Source: CAKRPJ01 sp934376955
GTDB lineage: Bacteria; Bacillota; Clostridia; Lachnospirales; Lachnospiraceae
Direction of reading: 5' to 3'
Length of the DNA stretch: 22,942 bases
NCBI GenBank assembly: GCA_934376955.1
Contig: CAKRPJ010000037.1
Location: 1 to 22,942, forward strand
Below are positions 14,800 through 22,942 of the stretch, piece by piece (position 1 is the stretch's first letter; each line of letters opens with the position of its first letter). A program made the position numbers and the translations under genes. The notes under the pieces are model-generated. The model was not told the origin of the DNA, did no database searches, and saw only the letters and a program-made list of their open reading frames with translations.

Positions 14800-16335
14800 C
14801 TAGAATACCTCAATTGCCTCGCCGAGTGCTTCCTCTACCGCACGGATAAGGGAACCATCCTCAATGATCTTCTCACAGTAGTTGATGTCCTCGTACATCT
14901 CTCTGTCTTCTTCGAGACGTGCTACCTGGCTGCGGACAAGATCATAAGCCGCCTGAGTTCCTTTTCCGAGACCCTTGTTACCACGCATATCGATTCCCTG
15001 ACACGCAACCATAAGCTCCATTGCCAGAACACGGCGCACGTTGCGGCCGATCTCTCCAGCCTGTCTTGCGGCGATCGTACCCATACTTACATGGTCTTCC
15101 TGTCCTGCAGAGGACGGAATGCTGTCAACGCTGGCAGGATGTGCCAGTACCTTATTTTCGGAAACAAGTGCTGCGGCAGAATACTGCACGATCATAAAGC
15201 CGGAGTTTACACCGCCGTTCGGTGTCAGGAATGCCGGAAGTCCGCTGTACGCCGGATTTACAAGACGCTCGATACGGCGTTCGGAAACATCGGCAAGCTC
15301 AGATTCAGCGATCTTAAGGAAGTCAAAGCTTAATGCCATCGGCTGTCCGTGGAAGTTTCCGCCGGAGATTCCGACTCTGTCCTCTTTGAAAATAAGCGGG
15401 TTGTCCGTAACCGCATTGATCTCGATATCTACACGGCCCTGCACATAATTGACTGCATCCTTGCTGGCGCCATGGATCTGCGGACAGCAGCGGAGAGAAT
15501 AAGCGTCCTGAACACGAATCTGACCCTGACGAGTTGTATTCTTACTTCCTTCAAGAAGCTTAAGAAGGTTTCTCGCCGTTGCCATCTGACCTGCATGGGG
15601 ACGGATCTTATGGACTCTCGGATCTAATGCATCCACTACTCCATTCTGTGCCTCAAAGGACAGGGCAGCAGCAATATCCGCTGTCTTAAGCAGAGTGATG
15701 GCATCATGTAAAGCATGGGCGCCAACTGAGGTCATTGCCTGTGTACCATTATTTAAAGCCAGACCTTCTTTTGCGGAGAGCTCGATCACCGGAATACCGG
15801 CACGCTTCATTGCTTCCGCACCCGGAAGAAGCTCACCCTCATATTCGGCAAATCCCAGTCCGATCATCGGAAGTACCATGTGGGACAGAGGTGCAAGGTC
15901 ACCGGAAGCTCCCAGAGAGCCCTTCTCCGGGATAAATGGTGTAACACCCTTATTCAACATGGCGATCATTGTTTCGATTGTTTCCAGACGGATTCCGGAA
16001 AAGCCATTGGACAGATTGTTGATACGCAGGAGCAGGATTCCTCTTGCAATATCTTTATGGAAAGGATCTCCTGCACCCACTGCATGGGTAATGATCAGAT
16101 TCTTCTGCAGGAGCTTGCACTCGTCCTGAGAGATCACCACGTCACTGAATTTTCCGAATCCGGTCGTGATTCCGTATACGACCTTCTTTTCTGCCACAAG
16201 ATCGTCTACGACCTGTCTGGATTCCAGAATTTTATTGCGGCTTTCCTCTGACAAAACAACCTCTGCGCCGCCACGGCAAACTGCAATAATTTCATCCACT
16301 GTAAGGTCATGACCTGTAATTACCACTTTCTGCAT
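14800..16335 (-). CDS. hutH: Histidine ammonia-lyase
   Basis: This is the first step of histidine degradation, L-histidine to urocanate plus ammonia, in the cytoplasm. The 511-aa protein has the family length. The Ala-Ser-Gly triad that cyclises into the MIO cofactor is present at A143-S144-G145 in EKGSLGASGDLAPLSHM, the same numbering as the Pseudomonas enzyme. The Tyr in KVVYGITTGFGKF (about residue 54) and NFHGQPMALSFDF are other conserved active-site regions. Its ATG is preceded by AAGGAG. It heads the minus-strand operon hutH-hutD-ftcD-fchA and has its own promoter with two direct repeats (16370-16402). The regulator gene lies directly upstream in the same direction. Confidence 0.97.
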   Translation of the reverse strand: MQKVVITGHDLTVDEIIAVCRGGAEVVLSEESRNKILESRQVVDDLVAEKKVVYGITTGFGKFSDVVISQDECKLLQKNLIITHAVGAGDPFHKDIARGILLLRINNLSNGFSGIRLETIETMIAMLNKGVTPFIPEKGSLGASGDLAPLSHMVLPMIGLGFAEYEGELLPGAEAMKRAGIPVIELSAKEGLALNNGTQAMTSVGAHALHDAITLLKTADIAAALSFEAQNGVVDALDPRVHKIRPHAGQMATARNLLKLLEGSKNTTRQGQIRVQDAYSLRCCPQIHGASKDAVNYVQGRVDIEINAVTDNPLIFKEDRVGISGGNFHGQPMALSFDFLKIAESELADVSERRIERLVNPAYSGLPAFLTPNGGVNSGFMIVQYSAAALVSENKVLAHPASVDSIPSSAGQEDHVSMGTIAARQAGEIGRNVRRVLAMELMVACQGIDMRGNKGLGKGTQAAYDLVRSQVARLEEDREMYEDINYCEKIIEDGSLIRAVEEALGEAIEVF

Positions 16336-16369
16336 ATCCTTCGTCTCCTTTTAAAAATTATCTGTCCAT

Positions 16370-16402
16370 ATTATACTACAAAAGCGTCAAAAAAGCGTCA
16401 AA
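16370..16402 (-). promoter_or_regulatory. hutH promoter with two 11-bp direct repeats
   Basis: On the minus strand TTTGACGCTTT occurs twice in tandem (16392-16402 and 16381-16391), followed by TGTAG and a perfect TATAAT (16370-16375). The TTGACG cores lie 20 and 9 bp from the -10, so neither is at the normal 17 bp. Written as heptamers it is TTGACGC-N4-TTGACGC-N8-TATAAT, the spacing known for SARP activator sites. The predicted start is about 28 nt before the hutH ATG. The stretch 16403-16459 between this and the regulator stop is A/T-rich with no clear terminator. Confidence 0.75.
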
Positions 16403-16459
16403 TATTTCAGATTTTTCTATAATAGTTGCTAAATTATCCAACTCTTTCGCTTTACCATG

Positions 16460-19309
16460 CTAATATGGCAGTCGACTCAATCGTTCGGCGACATCACGCA
16501 TCAATTCTTCTGTTTCCGGATTCCGTATTTTATCGGATATCTGTTTTCCCTTTTCATAATGCTTTTCGGCCAGCTCTTTATTTCCCTGCTCCAGATACAG
16601 TAGGGAGAGATATCCTTCCGTGCGCTCCAGTCCCCAGAGATATCCGTTTTTCTCCAGACACCGCTCCGCTTTTTTCAGGTATTCCAGACTTTCCTCCATG
16701 TTGCCGCAGCCATACAAAAGCTGTCCGATGTTAGAATAGATCTGTCCCGTTCCGTTCGTCACGGCAGCCTTTTCTCCGGCGGTCTTTGCTTTTTGATAGT
16801 AGATCATTGCCTCCTTCGGATCATTCCTGCGGCGGTACAAATCTCCGAGATAATTGTAGCAGGCAGCGATACCCGGCCCGAACCGCTCCGGATCCAGATC
16901 CCGAAACAGAGACAGGGACTTGGTAAGCAGCTGCTCCGCCGTATCATAATCTTCTTTTCGGATGCAGCAAAGTCCCTTAAGACGCATAAGTGTGGCATAC
17001 TCCTCCACCTGCTCTCCGGCCGGACGCCGAAAGCCATATTCCACGTATTGCTCCGCCAGCTCCATATTACCTGTCTGGATCCCATAGAAGATGAATTGCT
17101 TGATGCATGCCAAGATCATCTGATCATCACCTCTTGACTCCGCAAGCATCCTGCACTCCTTGATATCCTGTTCCCCGGCTTCATAATCCCCGGCAGCGAT
17201 CTCATATCTTCCTTTAATATAATACATTTCCATCTTCATGCTGCGGATCAGAGGAGAGTCCTCCTTCAGGCCGATCACAAGACCGGCGAGCTCCAGCATT
17301 TTCTCTACGCCGGTCATAACACCGAATTCTTCCTGCGGCTCCGGGATATCCTGCCGCATGACAGGGAAGTTTTCATTGATAACGGTATAAAATTCCTTGA
17401 GATAATAGATCTGATACTGATAAGCCCGTACCTGATCATGACATTTCTCAAAATGATACGCTGCAAGAGAAAGCGGGCGAAATCCCGTGTCCTTTAAGGA
17501 TGCATAATATTCACCCATTCTTCTGTGATACAGCTGTTTCTTTCCGTTTGACTGATTTTCATAAACGTACTCCTGAAACAGCCGGTGGCTGAATTTATAA
17601 TAGACATTCCAGCCCACAAGGACCTCCCGGATCAGAAATTCCTCCTGAAGCCGCTCCAGCCGCTTTAACAAAGACAATCGATCCGGCTCCTGCATCAGAT
17701 ATTCCAGTTCTTCGATCTTTATCTTTTCCGGGAATACGGACATAGCCTCCAGAACTTCCCGCTCTGCCACAGTAATTCCGGACAATCGTGTCCTGATCGC
17801 CAGATTCGTCTTCGCCGATTTTTCCAGTGTAAAGCCTTTTTTGCGGATCAGATTGATCATCTCTTTTAAAAAGAATGCATTTCCCTCTGTCATTTTAAAG
17901 ACAGACTGTCTTCTTTCCGCATCCGCGTCCAGCTCCGGCAGAAGCCGATGCAGAATATCCTCTGTCTCCTCTTTCGTAAACGGATGCAGGGCAACGGTCT
18001 CGACCTTATCCTTTCTGACCAGCATTTCCAGAGCTGTCATCACATCCAGCTCCTCCTTCTCCCCACAGGTACACAGAAAAAGGAGCCTATCCCCAAAGGA
18101 ACCCCCGGCGAGTCTGTTTAGAAGCTGCAGGCTCATCCTGTCCATCCACTGGATATCATCGAAGGCGAGTAGCACCCGGTAACGCATCGTCAGGCTCTCT
18201 AAAAGCTTTGTGACTGCCCTCTCGATCATAGAGTAGGTAAATCGTCCTCCTTCCATGTCATCTTTGCTGCCCGGATTCATAAAGACAGAGAATCTGGCCT
18301 CGTCCTCCTCGTCAAACAGATCGCCTATACTGCTGTTATCCCTGATCTGACGAAGCTCCTCTATAATATCGCTCCACGGATTTAAATAAAATTCCTTCCC
18401 CTGACGACAGCATGCGGATTTCAGTGTAATAATGTGTCTGGAGGACGCCAGCTTCAGACAGCTTTCAAGAAATTCCGTCTTTCCTACGCCCTCCTCACCG
18501 GAGACTACGATACAGCTGACCGAATCTCTCTGACTTTTTTCCAGAAATTCACTGAAGGCAAACAGCTCCCTGTTTCTTCCGATAAATGGAAGCTCTGCAG
18601 GACTGCTTTCCGTTTTTATATGCTCTTTAACATGAAAGATCCTCTGGAACAATTCCCGGATCTTTCTTGAGGGCTCCACGCCCATTTCTTCTCTAAGGCA
18701 TTTTTCCAGATCATAGTAAAGCCGGACGGCCATGATATAGTCCCCCTGCTTTGCATACATATCCATCAATTCATAATAGGGATCCTCCCGGTATGGATTC
18801 TCCTTTATCAGGATATTTCCATATTCCTGCATGGAATGAAGATCCTGATCCTTTTTTGCCTGTTCAAATTTTTCGGATATACTCCGGATGGACTCCTTGT
18901 TCTGGCGATCTCTTATCTCCTCCACCCATTCCTCAAACTCATAGCAGTTTTTAATATAAAAATAATTCAGAAACGGCTCCTTGAGACAAAATTCCTCCGG
19001 CCGGATCCGATCCCAGTCAACAGACAGGCCGCAATCGGGATTCAATGAAACTCCTGTGTGTCCATTTGTCAGGATGACTTCCTTTCCGAGCTTTAGACGC
19101 ACCTGATAGATCGCATCCCGCAGTTTTTTTCTTCCTACAGCCTCCTCCTCATCTCCCCACAAAAGGCAGATGGCCGCTTCTCTTGTGATCGTCTTTTTTA
19201 CACAGAGGTAATACAGAAAGCCTTCCGCCTTCTTATATGGAAAGCTCACCGGTGCTCCATCCAAAAGGATCGACGGAGCACCGAACAGATGTACTTCGAT
19301 TTTTTTCAC
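16460..19309 (-). CDS. SARP/AfsR-like transcriptional regulator (wHTH-BTAD-ATPase-TPR)
   Basis: This is a large regulator of 949 aa with the start used here. Domains in order are: an OmpR-type winged helix (about 1-88, IEVHLFGAPSILLDG through LRDAIYQVRLKLG); a bacterial transcriptional activation domain with helical repeats (about 95-227, including NPYREDPYYELMDMYAKQGD); a linker; a P-loop ATPase with Walker A GEEGVGKT (271-278) and Walker B VLLAFDD (379-385); and C-terminal TPR-like repeats (about 690-949). This is the layout of AfsR and large SARP activators. The frame is open to 19351, but GGGGAGG (19317-19323) sits 7 bp before the GTG at 19309 and only 1 bp from the ATG at 19315, so GTG is preferred. 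It sits between the two hut transcription units and is their likely activator. The inducer is unknown. Confidence 0.9.
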   Translation of the reverse strand: MKKIEVHLFGAPSILLDGAPVSFPYKKAEGFLYYLCVKKTITREAAICLLWGDEEEAVGRKKLRDAIYQVRLKLGKEVILTNGHTGVSLNPDCGLSVDWDRIRPEEFCLKEPFLNYFYIKNCYEFEEWVEEIRDRQNKESIRSISEKFEQAKKDQDLHSMQEYGNILIKENPYREDPYYELMDMYAKQGDYIMAVRLYYDLEKCLREEMGVEPSRKIRELFQRIFHVKEHIKTESSPAELPFIGRNRELFAFSEFLEKSQRDSVSCIVVSGEEGVGKTEFLESCLKLASSRHIITLKSACCRQGKEFYLNPWSDIIEELRQIRDNSSIGDLFDEEDEARFSVFMNPGSKDDMEGGRFTYSMIERAVTKLLESLTMRYRVLLAFDDIQWMDRMSLQLLNRLAGGSFGDRLLFLCTCGEKEELDVMTALEMLVRKDKVETVALHPFTKEETEDILHRLLPELDADAERRQSVFKMTEGNAFFLKEMINLIRKKGFTLEKSAKTNLAIRTRLSGITVAEREVLEAMSVFPEKIKIEELEYLMQEPDRLSLLKRLERLQEEFLIREVLVGWNVYYKFSHRLFQEYVYENQSNGKKQLYHRRMGEYYASLKDTGFRPLSLAAYHFEKCHDQVRAYQYQIYYLKEFYTVINENFPVMRQDIPEPQEEFGVMTGVEKMLELAGLVIGLKEDSPLIRSMKMEMYYIKGRYEIAAGDYEAGEQDIKECRMLAESRGDDQMILACIKQFIFYGIQTGNMELAEQYVEYGFRRPAGEQVEEYATLMRLKGLCCIRKEDYDTAEQLLTKSLSLFRDLDPERFGPGIAACYNYLGDLYRRRNDPKEAMIYYQKAKTAGEKAAVTNGTGQIYSNIGQLLYGCGNMEESLEYLKKAERCLEKNGYLWGLERTEGYLSLLYLEQGNKELAEKHYEKGKQISDKIRNPETEELMRDVAERLSRLPY

Positions 19310-19408
19310 GACCATTCCTCCCCTGTCCGATATCTTCTGCCATTTTACCATAATTTCGTCTCAGATTCCACCGGAACTGTCGAATGTCTTTCCACTTTTT
19401 CGGAAATT

Positions 19409-19441
19409 TTAGACGTTTTTTTGACTCCGTTCTGCTATTAT
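19409..19441 (+). promoter_or_regulatory. hutU-hutI promoter with two 11-bp direct-repeat units
   Basis: TTAGACGTTTT (19409-19419) and TTTGACTCCGT (19420-19430) are adjacent 11-bp units. They are followed by TCTGC and TATTAT (19436-19441), the same layout and distances as the hutH promoter. As heptamers this is TAGACGT-N4-TTGACTC-N8-TATTAT. A perfect TATAAT at 19447-19452 is an alternative -10, 20 bp from TTGACT, so the exact start is open. The intergenic region 19310-19496 also has to hold the regulator's own promoter, for which no clear boxes were found. Confidence 0.65.
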
Positions 19442-19496
19442 CTAATTATAATGAATTCAGTTAAAATTAATCAGCGAAAGAAAGGATGATACAGCT

Positions 19497-21524
19497 ATGA
19501 CCAATAATGAGATCGGAAAGGCCATGACAATCAAACTGGATCCGGTGCTCCCGGAATATCCTGTATTTAAAGAAGGGATCCGTCGTGCTCCCATGCGTGA
19601 ACTGACACTCTCTGATCATGAGAAAAAGCTTGCCGTAAAAAATGCCCTTCGCTATGTGCCGGAAGAACTGCACGAAGCTCTTGCACCGGAATTTATGGAA
19701 GAACTTTTAACCAGAGGACGTATTTACGGTTATCGTTTTATGCCGAAGGAGCGGATCTACGGAAAGCCGATCGATGAATATAAGGGAAACTGTGTTCAGG
19801 GTAAAGCGTTCCAGGTTATGATCGACAATAACTTAAACCATGAAGTCGCTCTGTATCCCTACGAGCTGGTTACCTACGGGGAAACCGGACAGGTCTGCCA
19901 GAACTGGATGCAGTATCAGCTTCTTAAAAAATACCTTGAGGTCCTGACCGATGAACAGACACTTGTTGTAATGTCCGGACATCCCCTCGGACTGTTCCAT
20001 TCCCACAAACAGGCACCCCGTGTGCTTATCACAAACGGCCTTATGGTCGGTGAAGGAGACAATCCGAAGACATGGGCAAAGGCAACGGCTATGGGCTGCT
20101 CCTCCTACGGACAGATGACGGCCGGCGGCTGGATGTATATCGGACCGCAGGGTATCGTTCACGGCACCTTCAATACGATCCTCAATGCAGGCCGTAAATT
20201 CCTCGGTGTTCCTGCCGACGGAGATCTTGCCGGACACTTATTCGTTACAAGCGGTCTTGGCGGAATGAGCGGCGCACAGCCAAAGGCGATCGAGATCGCC
20301 GGTGGTGTCGGTATCGTTGCCGAAGTGGATTCCTCCCGTATCGAGACCAGACACAGCCAGGGCTGGGTAAAGCTTATCGCAGAATCCCCGGAAGAAGCCT
20401 TCAGGCTCGCACGTACCTATATGGATAAAAAGGAGCCGATGTCCATCGCATTCCATGGCAACATTGTTGACCTCCTTCAGTACGCAGTAGACCATCATAT
20501 TTCCATCGACCTGCTGTCTGACCAGACCTCCTGTCATGTACCTTATGACGGCGGCTACTGTCCGCAGGGTCTGACCTTTGAAGAACGTACCGCAATGCTC
20601 GATCACGACAAGGAGCACTTCTGTGAGCTGGTAGACCGCTCTCTTACCACTCATTTCCATCTGATCAAAACTCTGGTGGAGCGCGGTGCATATTTCTTTG
20701 ACTACGGAAACTCCTTCATGAAGGCAGTATTCGATGCAGGAAATAAAGACATCTCCAAAAACGGAGTTGATACTTCCGAAGGCTTTATCTTCCCGTCTTA
20801 TGTAGAAGATATCCTCGGACCGGAGCTGTTTGATTACGGATATGGGCCGTTCCGCTGGTGCTGTCTGTCCGGAAAGCATGACGATCTTGTCAAAACCGAC
20901 CATGCTGCTATGGAGATCATCGATCCCAACCGTCGTTTCCAGGACCGCGACAACTGGGTATGGATCCGTGATGCAGAAAAGAACCAGCTTGTAGTCGGAA
21001 CTCAGTGCCGTATCTTATATCAGGATGCTTTAGGACGCCGTGACATTGCACTGAAATTCAACGAAATGGTCAGAAATAAGGAGATCGGGCCGGTTATGCT
21101 TGGACGTGACCACCATGATACAGGCGGAACCGACTCTCCGTACCGTGAGACCTCCAATATCTATGATGGTTCCAATTTTACTGCTGATATGGCAACTCAC
21201 TGCTATGCCGGAAACGCAGCGAGAGGTATGTCCCTTGTTGCCCTCCATAACGGCGGAGGAACCGGAATCGGAAAAGCGATAAACGGCGGCTTCGGACTTG
21301 TTCTTGACGGTTCTGAGCTTACCGACCAGATCATCCGTGAAGCAATTCCGTGGGATACTATGGTAGGTGTTTCCAGAAGAAGCTGGGCAAGAAATGAGCA
21401 TTCCATTGAGACCGTTGCAGAATACAACCGTAAATTTGCCGGATCCGATGCGATCACCATGCCTTACATTGCCGATGACGCCCTGATCGAAAAAGTTTTT
21501 CAGGACGCCGTTGCGAAACACTAA
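19497..21524 (+). CDS. hutU: Urocanate hydratase
   Basis: This second pathway enzyme adds water to urocanate to give 4-imidazolone-5-propionate using tightly bound NAD+ as an electrophile. The 675-aa protein is longer than the roughly 555-aa Pseudomonas form and matches the long form, including the 676-aa animal enzyme. The family patterns GYRFMPKERIYGKPIDEYKG (78-97), AMGCSSYGQMTAGGWMYIGP and the NAD-binding GLGGMSGAQPKA (253-264) are present. Later blocks are SDQTSCHVPYDGGYCP, YGPFRWCCLSGKHDD and LHNGGGTGIGKAINGGFG. The start follows AAAGGA on the plus strand, divergent from the regulator. hutI begins 23 bp downstream, making a hutU-hutI operon. Confidence 0.97.
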   Translation: MTNNEIGKAMTIKLDPVLPEYPVFKEGIRRAPMRELTLSDHEKKLAVKNALRYVPEELHEALAPEFMEELLTRGRIYGYRFMPKERIYGKPIDEYKGNCVQGKAFQVMIDNNLNHEVALYPYELVTYGETGQVCQNWMQYQLLKKYLEVLTDEQTLVVMSGHPLGLFHSHKQAPRVLITNGLMVGEGDNPKTWAKATAMGCSSYGQMTAGGWMYIGPQGIVHGTFNTILNAGRKFLGVPADGDLAGHLFVTSGLGGMSGAQPKAIEIAGGVGIVAEVDSSRIETRHSQGWVKLIAESPEEAFRLARTYMDKKEPMSIAFHGNIVDLLQYAVDHHISIDLLSDQTSCHVPYDGGYCPQGLTFEERTAMLDHDKEHFCELVDRSLTTHFHLIKTLVERGAYFFDYGNSFMKAVFDAGNKDISKNGVDTSEGFIFPSYVEDILGPELFDYGYGPFRWCCLSGKHDDLVKTDHAAMEIIDPNRRFQDRDNWVWIRDAEKNQLVVGTQCRILYQDALGRRDIALKFNEMVRNKEIGPVMLGRDHHDTGGTDSPYRETSNIYDGSNFTADMATHCYAGNAARGMSLVALHNGGGTGIGKAINGGFGLVLDGSELTDQIIREAIPWDTMVGVSRRSWARNEHSIETVAEYNRKFAGSDAITMPYIADDALIEKVFQDAVAKH

Positions 21525-21547
21525 ATTTTAATAAGGGACGGAATTTT

Positions 21548-22801
21548 ATGACGAAAAGATATATCCGCCACGCAGCAGAGCTTGTGACCTGCAAGGGTCC
21601 GGCTCCGCGGCGGGGCCGCGAAATGGCCGACATTGGCCTGATCAAGGACGGCGGCGTTTTGATCCACGATGATCGTATTTATGCCGTCGGCACTACAGAT
21701 GAACTGGATTCCATGATCGATCCCGCAGAATATGAGATCATTGACGCATCCGGAAAAACAGTTCTTCCGGGCTTTATTGACTCCCATACTCACTTTATCT
21801 TCGGCGGATATCGTGCCGAGGAATTTTCATGGCGCTTAAAGGGTGACACCTATATGTCCATTATGGAACGTGGCGGCGGCATTAATGCAACCGTTACTCC
21901 GACAAAAAACGCCACAGAGGATGAACTGGTCGAAGTCGGGAAAGAGCGCCTCAACCGGATGCTGGAATTTGGAGTTACCACCGTAGAGGGAAAAAGCGGC
22001 TACGGAATGGATCATGACACAGAATTAAAACAGCTCCGCGCCATGAAAAGGCTGAATGCCATCCACCCCCTCGATATCGTGACCACCTTCCTTGGCCCCC
22101 ACAGTGTTCTCCCGGAGTACAAGGGAAAAGAGCGTGAATTTATCGACATGCTCCTTACTAAGGTAATGCCTGAGGTCAAAAAAGAAGAATTGGCCGAATT
22201 TGCCGATATTTTCTGCGAGAAGGGAGTATTTGGAATTGAAGATTCCGAGTATTACCTGACAAAGGCAAAGGAAATGGGCTTTAAGCTAAAGGTTCATGCC
22301 GACGAGATGACCTCTCTCGGAGGCGCGGAGCTGGCGGCAAGAACCGGTGCATGCTCTGCAGACCATCTTCTTAAGGCTTCCGATGAAGGAATCCGCCAGA
22401 TGGCTGAGCATGGCGTGATCAGCACACTTCTCCCGGCAACAGCCTTCTGCCTGAAGGAGCCCTATGCTCCTGCAAGAAAGATGATCGATAACGGCTGTGC
22501 CGTTGCACTTGCCTCAGACCTGAATCCGGGCAGCTGCTTCACCAACAGCATTCCGCTTCTTATTGCTCTGGGCTGTATCTATATGAACATGTCCATTGAG
22601 GAAGTGATCACTGCCCTCACCATTAATGGTGCGGCTGCAGTCGGACGTGCTGATTCTATCGGCAGTCTTGAAAAGGGAAAGAAAGCAGACATTATTTTCC
22701 TTAAGTATCCATCGATCCATTATATGCCATACCATACAGCCATCAATCTGGTAGAAACTGTAATCAAGAACGGGCAGACCGTATATCATAAGGAATGGTA
22801 A
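21548..22801 (+). CDS. hutI: Imidazolonepropionase
   Basis: This 417-aa amidohydrolase hydrolyses 4-imidazolone-5-propionate to N-formimino-L-glutamate, the substrate of the FtcD encoded on the other side of the regulator. The metal-binding HxH is at H80-T-H82 in LPGFIDSHTHFIFGGYRAEE. Also present are GGGINATV, TTVEGKSGYGMDHDTELKQL, the metal or substrate histidine in LKVHADEMTSLGGAELA, and the late aspartate in ALASDLNPGS. Length and order match the HutI family. It starts with ATG after AAGGGACGG, 23 bp behind hutU, and is the last gene of the plus-strand unit, ending just before a strong terminator. Confidence 0.97.
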   Translation: MTKRYIRHAAELVTCKGPAPRRGREMADIGLIKDGGVLIHDDRIYAVGTTDELDSMIDPAEYEIIDASGKTVLPGFIDSHTHFIFGGYRAEEFSWRLKGDTYMSIMERGGGINATVTPTKNATEDELVEVGKERLNRMLEFGVTTVEGKSGYGMDHDTELKQLRAMKRLNAIHPLDIVTTFLGPHSVLPEYKGKEREFIDMLLTKVMPEVKKEELAEFADIFCEKGVFGIEDSEYYLTKAKEMGFKLKVHADEMTSLGGAELAARTGACSADHLLKASDEGIRQMAEHGVISTLLPATAFCLKEPYAPARKMIDNGCAVALASDLNPGSCFTNSIPLLIALGCIYMNMSIEEVITALTINGAAAVGRADSIGSLEKGKKADIIFLKYPSIHYMPYHTAINLVETVIKNGQTVYHKEW

Positions 22802-22810
22802 ACCTGTCTT

Positions 22811-22860
22811 AAAAGGGAGGATCCGCTGTGCGTAATGCACAAGACGGATCCTCCCTTTGT
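22811..22860 (+). terminator. Intrinsic terminator of hutU-hutI
   Basis: AAAGGGAGGATCCG (22812-22825) pairs over 14 bp with CGGATCCTCCCTTT (22845-22858), and TGTGC/GCACA (22827-22841) forms the tip. The stem ends in TTT and lies 10 bp after the hutI stop. A-rich sequence before the left arm would also allow termination of transcripts coming from the right. Confidence 0.88.
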
Positions 22861-22864
22861 ATTT

Positions 22865-22932
22865 AAGTAGTCAAGCGGATATTCGCAATCCGCTTCGCTA
22901 CTTGCTCATAACCGAATAACTGCTCCGCAGTT
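22865..22932. repeat. Palindromic intergenic DNA at the window end
   Basis: AAGTAG-tc-AAGCGGAT (22865-22880) pairs with ATCCGCTT-cg-CTACTT (22888-22903) around a 7-base loop. Next to it AACTGC-tcc-GCAGTT (22918-22932) forms a second hairpin. There is no T run that would make the first stem a terminator. The shape fits a dispersed palindromic intergenic repeat, but only one copy is in view and it may extend past 22942. Confidence 0.5.
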
Positions 22933-22942
22933 TATCAGAAGG

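Noticed and set aside
19447..19452. Perfect TATAAT as the sole hutU -10
   Set aside because: It is 20 bp from TTGACT and does not keep the repeat-to--10 distance seen at hutH. TATTAT at 19436 fits both units, so this one is kept only as an alternative.
20238..20903. Long minus-strand open frame of 221 codons inside hutU
   Set aside because: It is antisense to the most conserved part of urocanase, has no recognisable domain and no ribosome binding site.

Overview
The window looks like chromosomal DNA of a gut-type Firmicute of class Clostridia, probably Lachnospiraceae. This rests on the type II-A Cas9, the strong GGAGG ribosome binding sites, the LysRS with an appended tRNA-binding domain, and folate-linked histidine degradation. 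No rRNA or species-level marker is present, so the genus is not assigned.

Region 1 (1-7059) is a complete type II-A CRISPR-Cas locus. All protein genes and the array read on the minus strand: cas9, cas1, cas2, csn2, a 79-nt leader and then the array. The array has 13 full 36-bp repeats plus the end of another and continues beyond base 1. The tracrRNA is on the plus strand immediately upstream of cas9. It has a consensus promoter, a 22-nt anti-repeat perfectly complementary to the repeat, and an intrinsic terminator. The cas9 and tracrRNA -10 boxes overlap on opposite strands. This region is visibly more A/T-rich than the rest.

Region 2 (7060-8224) is accessory: a membrane-anchored Ser/Thr-rich protein with six 15-bp tandem repeats, a broken small gene, a copy of a structured intergenic repeat, and the lysS terminator.

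Region 3 (8225-12279) is housekeeping on the minus strand: a greA-lysS operon with a perfect consensus promoter, and a MATE efflux transporter. LysRS carries an extra C-terminal EMAP-II/Trbp111-like domain.

Region 4 (12280-12594) is a 315-bp gene-free stretch with strong secondary structure: a long hairpin that may terminate the hut operon, then a folded element with competing stems. Part of that element recurs at 8005-8045.

Region 5 (12595-22860) is a histidine-utilisation island. hutH-hutD-ftcD-fchA read on the minus strand and hutU-hutI on the plus strand. Between them lies a large SARP/AfsR-like regulator (wHTH-BTAD-ATPase-TPR). Together the enzymes convert histidine to glutamate and pass the formimino carbon to tetrahydrofolate (methenyl-THF), releasing two ammonia. 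The hutH and hutU promoters share the same unusual layout: two 11-bp direct-repeat units, then 5 bp, then the -10. This is the geometry known for SARP activators, and the link between regulator and operators is the most interesting hypothesis in the window. The window ends in a hutI terminator and palindromic intergenic DNA.
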